Assembly (NCBI GenBank): GCA_050043265.1
Contig: JBHJIR010000018.1
Span: 13,559-77,558 of the forward strand
Length of the DNA: 64,000 bases
Direction: 5' to 3'
Source: Pelagibius sp050043265
Lineage (GTDB): Bacteria; Pseudomonadota; Alphaproteobacteria; Kiloniellales; Kiloniellaceae
Under the pieces are notes generated by a model, which was not told the origin of the DNA, did no database searches, and saw only the letters and a list, made by a program, of their open reading frames with translations. The first letter of the stretch is position 1; every line of letters begins with the position of its first letter. Shown one piece after another: positions 15,549-23,970 of the stretch. The position numbers and the translations under genes are program-made.

Positions 15549-17399
15549 ATGACCTACAAAGCCACCACCAGCGATACCCTTACGATACCCCTCACCGTAG
15601 AGCGCTTCGTCGGCAAAAGTCGGTCGACGCCAGGCAATGTCGGCGTCTGCCTGTCCGGCGGCGGCTCTCGCGCCCTCTCCGCCGGCATGGGGCAGTTGCG
15701 GGCCCTCAATCACCTGACCGTGAAAAAGGGTGGCCCTTCGCTGCTCAGCCAGGTGAAGGCCTTCTCCACCGTCTCCGGCGGCTCCTGGCTCGGCGTCAGC
15801 TTCGACTACCTTGGCGGCAAGACCAGCGACGCCGACTTTCTGAATGCCTACGTCGCCAATCCCCACGACCTGGTGCTCAGCAACGGCAGCAGCATCGGCG
15901 TGACACTGGACAAGCTGCCCGCCGGCAACATCGCCGCGCCGGTCACCTCGGTGCTGTTCTCGGTGCCCGCCCTGGCGGTGGAGGCCTACCTGCTGTGGAA
16001 GTTCATCGGCACGCCGGCCGACAGCCTGTGGCAGGTTCTCATGGGCCTGCATATCCTCAGTGAGCACGACCTCTACGCCCCGGCCGCCAATGCCCTGCCG
16101 ACCTCGCTGTTCAGCTGGAACGCCGCCACCCTGAAGAAGGACGTAGTGACCCCCAACCCGTCGCTCGCCATGGAGACCGCCCATCTGGTGGCCAGCGGCG
16201 CCGGGCGCGCGTCACGGCCGTTCATCGTCTGCAATACCGCCCTGTTCGTGAAAGAGGGCAAGACCCAGTTGCTGGCGCCGGTCCAGGCGACGCCGTTCTT
16301 CACCGGCGTCGTCGGCAGCCCCAACGCCGTTGACGCGAACGGCCGCAAGGTCGGTGGCGGCGGCGTCACCTCCTTTGCCTTTAATTCCGCTCTTCAGAAG
16401 GTCTCCGGCAACGCCGTTACGGTCGCGCAGGCACGCCAATGGTCCCTCACGGATATCGTCGGCTCCTCCAGCGCCGCTTTCGCCGGCCAGCTTCAGCAGA
16501 TCCTCAACGACCCGCTCCTGCTGCTGAAATACCTCTGGGAGTATGCCGAGGAGATCTGGGCCTGGCTGAAGAAGCACCTGCCGAAGGCGTCCCTGGCGGC
16601 GGTCGCCGACGCAAGAATCCGGTCTTTCGTCGCAGGGCCGACGCTGAGCGAAGTCGCTTCCGACACCGCCGCCTTCGATCCCGGGTCGCTGATTCCCGCC
16701 TATGACTACTGGCCGGTGCGCAAGGCAAAGCCCGAACCCAAGTTGAAGACGACCCGTTTCGCCGACGGCGGCAATCTGGAGAACACCGGCGTCGCCAGCC
16801 TGCTGGCCTACGGCGACATCGATTCCGTGATCGCCTTCGTCAACAGCGAAACAGCGATGACCAAGGGCAAGAAGGGCGTCATCGACCCGAAGACAGGCAA
16901 GAAAATTACGGGCACGGAAATCATCGTCGACGGCCAGTTGCCGCCGCTGTTCGGCTACCAGCCTTACGATCCCAAGAAGGGCTATGTCCCGTTCTGCGAT
17001 GGATCGAGCTCATCCAACCTCTTCATGAGCAAGTCGCAGGTTTTCCCCGCCGGCGACTTCCCCGCTCTGCTGAAGGGCCTGTGGAAGAACAGCGGCGCCG
17101 GCAAGAACACCGCGCCGGCCAACTTCACGCAGCCGCTGCAGACGAAAAAGAACACCTGGTTCGGGGTCTCGAAACGAAAAGTCACCGTTCTCTGGGTCTA
17201 CACCAATGCGGTCGAGACCTGGGCCTCCCTGCTGCGGCCCGAAGTCCGGAAAGTCGTTTCGTCGACGGCCGGCTTCCCCCATTACGGCACGCTCAACACC
17301 AACCTCTCCGCAGCCGAAGTCAACCTGCTGGCCAACCTCACCGCCTGGTGCGTCGGCGACGACAGCAACAGCCAGCCGTTCGTCGAGCTGTTTCAGTAA
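15549..17399 (+). CDS. patatin/PLA2-like phospholipase
   Basis: A 616-residue protein with a group IV PLA2/patatin-like serine-aspartate dyad. The oxyanion loop SGGGSRAL is at 36-43, the nucleophile S76 in TVSGGSW, and the catalytic Asp D406 in FADGGNLENTG. It is longer than bacterial patatins (about 300 residues) and closer in size to the eukaryotic lysophospholipase/cPLA2 class. AGGAGG lies 8 bases before ATG. No signal peptide is visible. It follows the LpxR-like gene in the same direction, a pairing of two predicted acyl-ester hydrolases. Confidence 0.85.
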   Translation: MTYKATTSDTLTIPLTVERFVGKSRSTPGNVGVCLSGGGSRALSAGMGQLRALNHLTVKKGGPSLLSQVKAFSTVSGGSWLGVSFDYLGGKTSDADFLNAYVANPHDLVLSNGSSIGVTLDKLPAGNIAAPVTSVLFSVPALAVEAYLLWKFIGTPADSLWQVLMGLHILSEHDLYAPAANALPTSLFSWNAATLKKDVVTPNPSLAMETAHLVASGAGRASRPFIVCNTALFVKEGKTQLLAPVQATPFFTGVVGSPNAVDANGRKVGGGGVTSFAFNSALQKVSGNAVTVAQARQWSLTDIVGSSSAAFAGQLQQILNDPLLLLKYLWEYAEEIWAWLKKHLPKASLAAVADARIRSFVAGPTLSEVASDTAAFDPGSLIPAYDYWPVRKAKPEPKLKTTRFADGGNLENTGVASLLAYGDIDSVIAFVNSETAMTKGKKGVIDPKTGKKITGTEIIVDGQLPPLFGYQPYDPKKGYVPFCDGSSSSNLFMSKSQVFPAGDFPALLKGLWKNSGAGKNTAPANFTQPLQTKKNTWFGVSKRKVTVLWVYTNAVETWASLLRPEVRKVVSSTAGFPHYGTLNTNLSAAEVNLLANLTAWCVGDDSNSQPFVELFQ

Positions 17400-17403
17400 G
17401 CCG

Positions 17404-18348
17404 CTAGGCCACCGGCAGATGCCGGCGGCGGCGCAGCCCGGCATACAGCATGCCGTACAGGCTCAGCACGACGACGGCCATCGCCAAGACCTGGTAACTC
17501 TGCACGCCTTCGCCCAGGAAAACGATGGCGATCAGCATGGTCACCGCCGGCGCCGGGACCGTCACCGAACTCGCCACCGACACCTCGATGTGTCGGATGG
17601 CGTGGAACCACAGGATCAGTTCCAGGTAGTAGGCCAGCCCCATGACGAAGGCGGCCTTCTGGAAATCCAGGTTCGTCAGACCGGCTAACAGCGCCCCCGC
17701 CTCGCCGAAGGCCGCGTGAAGCAGCAACAGGCAGGCACCGGAAATCACCAAGCGGGAAACGGTCACTTGATTGGGCGTGATCGGCGTGGTGTCGAGCAGC
17801 CCTTTCAAGAGAATATGCGCGACGCTCCACAGCAGCGGGATACCCAGTGCGAAGACCGACCACCAGGAGATATCGGCGATCCGGAAGGTCCCTCCCGTTG
17901 CCAGATAGACCAGCGCCGCGATCATCAGCAGAATGCAGCCGACTTCCGCCGCCGACTTGCGCTTGCCGAGGAACAGCGCCTCCCACAGCGAGGCGAACAG
18001 CGGATAGGCCTGCAATGCGATGACCATGCTGACAGGCCCGGCCTTTTCGGCGGCAACGACGTACATATAGGTGGACAGACCGAACATCGCCCCGGTCGCC
18101 ACGGCGATGGCCGCCGTGCGGCCGGTAGCGGCGGGGAGAACATCGGCCGCGACGCTCTGCCCACGCTTGCCGCGGCGCTCGATCAGATACAGCGGCAAGG
18201 CGCAGAGCAATTGCCAGACCGTCAGCCAGATGGCGAAGGTGAGGCCGTCTAAGCCGGCCGGGCGCGCGTTCGACAGGATTGGCATCGCCCCCAGCAGCAG
18301 CAGGCAGGCAAAAGCGAGCGCGATACCGATACGCGGCGAGGAAACCAT
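17404..18348 (-). CDS. EamA/DMT-family transporter
   Basis: A 314-residue membrane protein with ten hydrophobic segments and two EamA repeats (second-half landmark IVFLGEGVQSYQVLAMAVV). Family members export amino acids, purines or other metabolites. ATG 18348 follows AGGGA by 7 bases; an in-frame TTG at 18369 is a weaker choice. It is convergent with the phospholipase gene, four bases separating the stops. The substrate is unknown. Confidence 0.85.
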   Translation of the reverse strand: MVSSPRIGIALAFACLLLLGAMPILSNARPAGLDGLTFAIWLTVWQLLCALPLYLIERRGKRGQSVAADVLPAATGRTAAIAVATGAMFGLSTYMYVVAAEKAGPVSMVIALQAYPLFASLWEALFLGKRKSAAEVGCILLMIAALVYLATGGTFRIADISWWSVFALGIPLLWSVAHILLKGLLDTTPITPNQVTVSRLVISGACLLLLHAAFGEAGALLAGLTNLDFQKAAFVMGLAYYLELILWFHAIRHIEVSVASSVTVPAPAVTMLIAIVFLGEGVQSYQVLAMAVVVLSLYGMLYAGLRRRRHLPVA

Positions 18349-18449
18349 CGGACATCCCTGCCCCCTCAAGGGGACGGCGGTGAAACCTACCCAGACCGCC
18401 TTGTTACGGGGGCAGGTAAATCCGGAGCAACACCGGGATTGTCACGGTA

Positions 18450-18968
18450 TCAATTTGGCGGCGCCAATTTGGCTGGCGTTTCGTGTTCCAGCAGGTGCTT
18501 CTTGGTCTCGATGCCGCCGCCGAAGCCAGTGAGCGCACCACTCGACCCGATGACCCGGTGACAGGGGATGATGATCGGCAAGGGGTTGGCCCCATTGGCG
18601 GCGCCGACGGCACGGCTTGCCGTCGGCCTGCCGATCGCCTGGGCCAGCCAGGCGTAGCTGCGCGTCTCGCCAAAGGGGATCGTCCGCAGGGCCGTCCACA
18701 CACTTTTCTGAAAGTCGGTCCCGGTCAGCACCAGCGGCAGGTCGAAGGACTGACGCCTGCCGGCGAAGTAATCGGCGAGCTGGCGTCCGGCCTCGGCAAG
18801 GGGCGCCTCGGCGAAGGGCGCGTCGGCACGCCGCCATGCCGGCTTCGGTCCGAAGGCCTTGTGGCCGGAGGGAAAGCTGAGGAAATGCAGCGCTTCCTCA
18901 TCGCCGGCCAGCAGCAGACGCCCGACCGGGCTTTTCACGTAGGTGAAAGACAGGGCGGGATCAGGCAT
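18450..18968 (-). CDS. ogt: methylated-DNA-protein cysteine methyltransferase (Ogt type)
   Basis: A 172-residue O6-alkylguanine-DNA alkyltransferase. The acceptor cysteine C136 lies in IIIPCHRVIG, and the helix-turn-helix/arginine-finger region YAWLAQAIGRPTASRAVG precedes it. The protein transfers an alkyl group from O6-alkylguanine to itself in a suicide reaction. Its start overlaps the 3' end of the AdaA-like gene by eight bases, so the pair acts as a split Ada system. The extreme 3' end lies within a 14-bp tandem duplication. Confidence 0.92.
   Translation of the reverse strand: MPDPALSFTYVKSPVGRLLLAGDEEALHFLSFPSGHKAFGPKPAWRRADAPFAEAPLAEAGRQLADYFAGRRQSFDLPLVLTGTDFQKSVWTALRTIPFGETRSYAWLAQAIGRPTASRAVGAANGANPLPIIIPCHRVIGSSGALTGFGGGIETKKHLLEHETPAKLAPPN
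18451..18478. repeat. two tandem 14-bp units at the ogt 3' end
   Basis: CAATTTGGCGGCGC (18451-18464) and CAATTTGGCTGGCG (18465-18478) are adjacent and overlap the last codons and stop of ogt. Confidence 0.8.
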
Positions 18969-19563
18969 GGCTCGCGTGCAGCGCCTTCTGCTTGCGGAGG
19001 GCCGAGGGCGGACGGCCATAAAGGTCGGCGAAGGCCGCGTTGAAACGCCGGACACTGCCGAAGCCGGCCTGGAAGGCGATGTCGGTCATGGAGAGATCCG
19101 TATCGTTCAACAGGCACTTGGCGCGCTGCAGGCGCAGGGTCTTGGCGGTCTGGAGCGGCGAGGCGCCGACATGGCGTTCGAACAGCCGCGCCAGGTGGCG
19201 CGCGCCGACCCCCAATCGTTCCGCCAGCGCCTCGACGCTGTTGCCGTTGGGGGCGCCGTTGGGGGCGGCGTCGCGCGCACCGTCTGCGAGCAGTTTCAAC
19301 GCGCGCTCGACAGTGACCTGGGTACCTTTCCAGGCTGCGCAGAAGGGCGCGGTCTCCGGCCGGCAACGCAGGCAGGGCCGATAACCTGCCCGCTCCGCCG
19401 CCGCCGCGCTGGGGTAGTAGCTGACGTTGCGGGGCAGCGGCTGCTGCACCGGGCAGACCGGTCGGCAATAGAGCCCCGTGGTCCGGACGGCGGTGAAGAA
19501 CAGGCCGTCGAAGGCCGGGTCGCGGCGCAGGCGGGCGTCGTTGCAGGTGTCGAAATCGAACAT
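18961..19563 (-). CDS. AdaA-type methylphosphotriester sensor and AraC-family activator
   Basis: A 200-residue protein with an N-terminal Ada metal-binding domain (zinc ligands C33, C37, C64 and C67 in YCRPVC and PCLRC) and a C-terminal AraC helix-turn-helix ending in the typical FGSVRRFNAAFADLYGRPP. By family knowledge, methyl transfer from DNA phosphotriesters onto a zinc-bound cysteine converts it to an activator of the adaptive response. It lacks the fused methyltransferase domain of E. coli Ada; that activity is supplied by the overlapping ogt gene. An imperfect in-frame APNG duplication lies in the linker near residue 101. Confidence 0.88.
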   Translation of the reverse strand: MFDFDTCNDARLRRDPAFDGLFFTAVRTTGLYCRPVCPVQQPLPRNVSYYPSAAAAERAGYRPCLRCRPETAPFCAAWKGTQVTVERALKLLADGARDAAPNGAPNGNSVEALAERLGVGARHLARLFERHVGASPLQTAKTLRLQRAKCLLNDTDLSMTDIAFQAGFGSVRRFNAAFADLYGRPPSALRKQKALHASHA

Positions 19564-19647
19564 GGCGGGATTTTAGCAACCTCTGCGGCACGGGACGAGA
19601 GGCGCCAGAGGATCAGGTCCGAAAACGGCCAGTTCGGCGCGACCGCT

Positions 19648-21294
19648 CTATCCTTGAGGATCGGGCGCCGAACCTGGGTTCGGACCCGAGCCTGGGGTTG
19701 GAGCGGGATCGGGCTGGGTCTCCACCAACCCGCGGCGCTGATACCAGCTGCCGCTCAGGTCCGTGCGGAGATGAAAATAGTGCTCATCGAGGTAGTGGGC
19801 GATCTGCGGGCGCAGGCGAAAAATCTTCCGGTCCGCGGGTCCGACGAACACATAGGGAGCCTGCTGCTCATCGAGACTCTTCAGGAGGTCGTCGATCTGT
19901 TCGGGCAGATAGAATTCCCACGACGAGCCGCCGGTCCGGTGAGCGGCGGGACGGTTCGCAAACTCGTAGACCATCGCGTTGCCGACAACATAGATGGGAC
20001 CGGGCAGCGCGTCCGGTGACCACAGGAAATCGACGCCGCGCCGAAGATGGCCATAGCGATCCGTCACGCCCACCTGGGACTGGTAGTCCTCGATGCTCCT
20101 GCCCGTGATGAAGACACTCGACAGCAGGGGCTGGGCCTTTCTCAGAAAGGGCTCGCCCAGACTGGCCGTCGTCGTCAGCGCCAGCACGCCCGCGAGCGCG
20201 GCATGGCGGACAACGCTCCGCGCGTCCACGCCCCCAAACCATTCGCTCAAGCGGTCGATGCCGAGAACGGCGAAGAAGCCTGCCGGAAACAGGAAGAGAA
20301 GCGTGTGGTACTGCCACCACGAGACCCGCTGCACCAGAAACAGGACGATCGCACCGACGAGCCAGGTGAACATCAGCGCACTCAGCAGGTCTCTATGCCG
20401 ACGGACCCACTGGATGACGCCGCAAAGCGCGAAGAACGCCCAGGGCGCAAACAGGGAAAAGAAGAACGCAGCGGCGGTGACCAGCCGTGTCTTGCTGGCT
20501 TTCGGGGCGTACTCAAGGGCGCGCGTCGGATAGACGAAAGCGGTCCACAGCAGATCCTCCAGATGGCCCCAGCGCACATACAACAGGACGATGGCGCCCA
20601 GCACGATCGCCACCCCTGCAGAAGCCGGCACCACAGCGCGCAAGACAAGCACGACGAGCCCCGGACGATGCGCCTTGAGATGATAGGCGAGTGCGACCAG
20701 CCAAAGCGCCACGCAGAGCGGCGCCAGCAGCAGCTTGAACGCGACGACCACACCGGCGAGCAGCCCGCTGGCCAGGTACAAGGCCGGCATGGCCGTGGGA
20801 TGGCGGTGCGCCCAGACCAGACAGAGCGCCAGCAGGAACAAGGGCAGCGATACGATGAATTCCAGCTGGGTCAGCTCGCTCTCGCCGGCGAAGCCGTAGT
20901 AGACGCCAATGGTCGCGACCGGCACCAGCGCGGACAGCCAGCGCTGCCGAAAGGCCCCCCGCAGCGTCACCATCAGAACCACGGCAAAGGCCAGCATCCA
21001 GAGCAGCTCGAGCAGATGGATGCCGAACTCGGAGAACCCGAAAAGGCGGCCCGCCAACAGGTAGAACCAGTAGAGCCCCGGCTGCTTGTTGTCCCAGTAG
21101 TCGGCATAGTAGATCGCCCCCTGGTCCATCAGCTTGGCGCCGTGGTAGACGATGGCCTCGTCGGGACCGAAGGGGTAATAGAGATTGACGGCCCCGAGCG
21201 CCGCGACGACGGCGAATGCGAAGCAATACACACAGGCTTCGAGAACCTGCGGGTATCGGCCGCTCGTGCCGTAGCTTATCCGATCATCAATCAC
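19648..21294 (-). CDS. GT39-like integral-membrane glycosyltransferase
   Basis: A 548-residue polytopic protein of the ArnT/PMT superfamily. The first periplasmic loop contains FGPDEAIVYHGAKL (acidic residues of the catalytic loop) and YADYWDNKQPGLYWF near residue 64. Ten or more hydrophobic segments follow and then a soluble periplasmic domain. The last 20 residues are a Pro-Gly-Asp-rich repeat. These enzymes transfer sugars from polyprenyl-phosphate donors to lipid or glycan acceptors. The start is GTG 21294 with only a weak ribosome site. It opens a run of envelope glycosyltransferase genes. Confidence 0.8.
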   Translation of the reverse strand: MIDDRISYGTSGRYPQVLEACVYCFAFAVVAALGAVNLYYPFGPDEAIVYHGAKLMDQGAIYYADYWDNKQPGLYWFYLLAGRLFGFSEFGIHLLELLWMLAFAVVLMVTLRGAFRQRWLSALVPVATIGVYYGFAGESELTQLEFIVSLPLFLLALCLVWAHRHPTAMPALYLASGLLAGVVVAFKLLLAPLCVALWLVALAYHLKAHRPGLVVLVLRAVVPASAGVAIVLGAIVLLYVRWGHLEDLLWTAFVYPTRALEYAPKASKTRLVTAAAFFFSLFAPWAFFALCGVIQWVRRHRDLLSALMFTWLVGAIVLFLVQRVSWWQYHTLLFLFPAGFFAVLGIDRLSEWFGGVDARSVVRHAALAGVLALTTTASLGEPFLRKAQPLLSSVFITGRSIEDYQSQVGVTDRYGHLRRGVDFLWSPDALPGPIYVVGNAMVYEFANRPAAHRTGGSSWEFYLPEQIDDLLKSLDEQQAPYVFVGPADRKIFRLRPQIAHYLDEHYFHLRTDLSGSWYQRRGLVETQPDPAPTPGSGPNPGSAPDPQG

Positions 21295-21447
21295 TGCGAA
21301 GACCGTATTCCGGAATAAGCGGTTTCAAGGGCGGTGGCCTCGATCGGCCCAGCGGCACATCCTGACTCCCACCCTCCAGGATTGCCCTTTATAGCGCATA
21401 ACTTCTTTCATCGAGACGCGGCCAATCACCCGGAGGACGCCTGAACC

Positions 21448-22797
21448 CTAGTCGCCGCCCTCGCGCGGCAGCGTCTCGCTGAAGCGCACCGGCCGTCCCG
21501 TCGGGCCGCCCAGCAATTCGCCGTCGCGCATGGCGACATGCCCGCGGATGATGGTGGCCATCGGCCAGCCGGTGATCGGCTTGCCCTCGAAGGGCGACCA
21601 GCCGCACTTGGACTGCAGCCAGTCGGGCTCGATGGTCTTCTTGGCCTTCAGGTCGACCAGGGTGAAGTCGCCGTCGTAACCGACGGCGATGCGGCCCTTG
21701 CCGGCGATGTTGTAGATGCGCTGGGCCCCCGCCGAGGTGAGGTCGACCAGGCGTTCCAGGGTCAGCTGACCGGCATTGAGATGATCGAGCAGCAACGGCA
21801 GCAGGGTCTGCACCCCGGGCATGCCGGAGGGCGAGCGCGGATAGGGCGCCTGCTTCTCCTCGCGGGTGTGCGGGGCGTGATCGGAGCCGACCACGTCGGC
21901 GATGCCCAGGCGCACCGCCTCCCACAGGGCGTCGCGGTGGCGCGCTTCGCGGATCGGCGGGTTCATCTGGGCGAAGCTGCCGTGCTCCTCGTAGCAGTAG
22001 GGCGCGGCCAACGTCAGGTGCTGCGGCGTCACCTCCATGGTGGCAATGTCCTTGGCGGCGGCCAGTAAGGGCACTTCCTCCGCCGTGGTGATGTGCAGCA
22101 CATGGATGCGCCGCCCGGCCTCGCGCGCCAGGCGCAGCAGCCGCTTGGTCGAGCGCACCGCGGTTTCGACGTCGCGCCATTCCGGATGCTGGGAGACCTT
22201 GCCGCCGTCGCGGATCAGCTCGAAGCGCTCGCGCAGACGCGTCTCGTCTTCCGAATGCACGGCGATGCGCCGGCGGCCCGAACGCAACGCGGTGCGCAGC
22301 ACCTCCTCTTCATCCACCAGCAGCGAGCCGGTCGATGAGCCCATGAAGATCTTCACGCCGCAGACGCCGGGCAGGCGCTCCAGCTCGGCCAGCTTGTCGG
22401 CATTCTCCGCCGCCGCACCCATGAAGAAGGCATGGTCACACCAGGCGCGCCCCTCGGCACGGGTCAGCTTGTCCTTCATCGCCGCCGCGTCGATGGTCGC
22501 CGGCGAGGTGTTGGGCATCTCGAAGACCGCGGTGACGCCGCCCATCACCGCCGCGCGGGTGCCGCTTTCCAGGTCTTCCTTGTGCTCCAGGCCGGGCTCG
22601 CGGAAATGCACCTGGGTATCGATGACGCCCGGCAGCACCGTCAGCCCCTTGGCGTCGATCACCTCGTCGGCGTGCGTCGCGTCCAGCGTGCCGATATCGG
22701 CGATCTTGCCGGCGGCGACCGCCACGTCGGCCTGGATGAGGCCGGAGGGGGTGAACACCTGCCCGCCGGTGATGATGAGATCCCAATCCTTCGCCAT
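21448..22797 (-). CDS. pyrC: dihydroorotase-family amidohydrolase
   Basis: A 449-residue class I dihydroorotase-like protein, the pyrimidine enzyme that cyclises carbamoyl-aspartate. GVKIFMGSSTG carries the carboxylated-lysine position, and AVHSEDE, VLHITTAEE and VGSDHAPHT supply His, His and Asp metal ligands. The usual first ligand pair HxH reads DTQVHFREPG here, so the first His is Gln (Q62). I recall this variant in other alphaproteobacterial proteins annotated as dihydroorotase; whether they are active or auxiliary is not settled by sequence. The pyrB partner is not in the window. Confidence 0.8.
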   Translation of the reverse strand: MAKDWDLIITGGQVFTPSGLIQADVAVAAGKIADIGTLDATHADEVIDAKGLTVLPGVIDTQVHFREPGLEHKEDLESGTRAAVMGGVTAVFEMPNTSPATIDAAAMKDKLTRAEGRAWCDHAFFMGAAAENADKLAELERLPGVCGVKIFMGSSTGSLLVDEEEVLRTALRSGRRRIAVHSEDETRLRERFELIRDGGKVSQHPEWRDVETAVRSTKRLLRLAREAGRRIHVLHITTAEEVPLLAAAKDIATMEVTPQHLTLAAPYCYEEHGSFAQMNPPIREARHRDALWEAVRLGIADVVGSDHAPHTREEKQAPYPRSPSGMPGVQTLLPLLLDHLNAGQLTLERLVDLTSAGAQRIYNIAGKGRIAVGYDGDFTLVDLKAKKTIEPDWLQSKCGWSPFEGKPITGWPMATIIRGHVAMRDGELLGGPTGRPVRFSETLPREGGD

Positions 22798-22810
22798 GGT
22801 CCGATACTTT

Positions 22811-22858
22811 CTCTGCGTAAAATCAGCTCTGGGTAAAATCGGCTCTGCATAAACTCAG
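22811..22858. repeat. three tandem 16-bp units between the GT4 and dihydroorotase genes
   Basis: CTCTGCGTAAAATCAG (22811-22826), CTCTGGGTAAAATCGG (22827-22842) and CTCTGCATAAACTCAG (22843-22858) are contiguous. The last unit contains the TGA stop of the GT4 gene on the minus strand. Confidence 0.88.
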
Positions 22859-23895
22859 GAGGCGGCCGCCTGCCGCGCGCCGAGCAGCCGGTCGAAAAGA
22901 TCGAGGTAGCGCCGCACGGCGACAGCCTCGGTGAAGCCCTGCTCGAAGGCCGAGCGTCCGTTCTGCGCCAGCCGCTCGGCGGTCTGCGGGTCGTCGATCA
23001 GGCGCTGCAGCGCGGCACCCATGGCAACCGCATCGTCGATCGGCACCAGCAGGCCGTCCTCGTTGTCGGTCATCAGCCAGGACGGTCCCTGGCTGGCGGC
23101 GGCAACCATCGGCAGCCGGTGCATCCAGCCTTCCAGCACCACGCTGCCCAGCGGCTCGTGACGCGACGGCACGACGTAAAGATCGGCCGCGGCGAAGTAC
23201 GGCGCCGCGTCGTGCTGCCAGCCGAGAAAACGCACCCGGCCGGCGATGCCGAGCTCGGCGGCCTGACGTTCCAGCGCCCCCCGCAGCGGCCCGTCGCCGG
23301 CCAGCCAGAGGTATGCCGCCGGCACCCGCGCCACGGCCTGCAGCAAGATGTCGAAGGCCTTGTTCTCATGCAGCCGACCCAGCGCGAAGATCAGCGGCGC
23401 GTCGGCGGGCGTGTCCAGGGTCGCGCGGTCGAGCGGCGCGGTCGCGCCCTTGTCCTCGACGAAGTTGGGGATGACGTGCACGCAGCTCTCCGGAAAGCCG
23501 TGCTTCACGCAATGCGCCTTGATATCCGGGGTAATGCAGATCAGGTGGTCGCAGTTGCGGTAGTACTTCATGTTATAGTAGCCGCCGAGCCGCGCCAGGT
23601 GCAGGAAGTCGCCCTTGGGCAGCGCCGCCGAGGCGCGGTTCATGTAGGTCAGCGCCAGGTCGGGCCGGAAATCGGCAATCTCGCGCCGCAGGATCCTGCC
23701 GGTCTGGCGGTCGAAAAAGCCGCCGAATGGCGCCGTCACCGGCTCGATCCCGCCGCCACGCAGGACCTCAAGACTCTGGGGGTGCGGGCGGATTACCACG
23801 CGCTGTTCCACCCCCGCCCGCTGCAATGCCAGGCAGAGACGCAGGAAATGCATCTCGGCGCCGCCTTGCGGGGCGCCCGCCAGGGCCTGCAGCAA
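22855..23895 (-). CDS. GT4-family glycosyltransferase
   Basis: A GT-B glycosyltransferase of about 346 residues. The N-terminal loop LAGAPQGGAEMHF and the nucleotide-sugar EX7E motif EPLGSVVLEG near residue 247 are clear. It would add a sugar to an envelope polysaccharide or LPS. The start is uncertain: the only standard candidate in the open frame is TTG 23895, which falls inside the first beta-strand. No ATG or GTG exists between it and the upstream TGA. A Shine-Dalgarno-like AAGGGAG lies about 21 bases upstream of TTG 23895. Confidence 0.8.
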   Translation of the reverse strand: MLQALAGAPQGGAEMHFLRLCLALQRAGVEQRVVIRPHPQSLEVLRGGGIEPVTAPFGGFFDRQTGRILRREIADFRPDLALTYMNRASAALPKGDFLHLARLGGYYNMKYYRNCDHLICITPDIKAHCVKHGFPESCVHVIPNFVEDKGATAPLDRATLDTPADAPLIFALGRLHENKAFDILLQAVARVPAAYLWLAGDGPLRGALERQAAELGIAGRVRFLGWQHDAAPYFAAADLYVVPSRHEPLGSVVLEGWMHRLPMVAAASQGPSWLMTDNEDGLLVPIDDAVAMGAALQRLIDDPQTAERLAQNGRSAFEQGFTEAVAVRRYLDLFDRLLGARQAAAS

Positions 23896-23970
23896 GCGCG
23901 GCTTGGGACGGAGGCACTCCCTTGACCAACGCCAGATGCCGGTTTGGGCTGGCGGATCGGGGCGGCGGTT

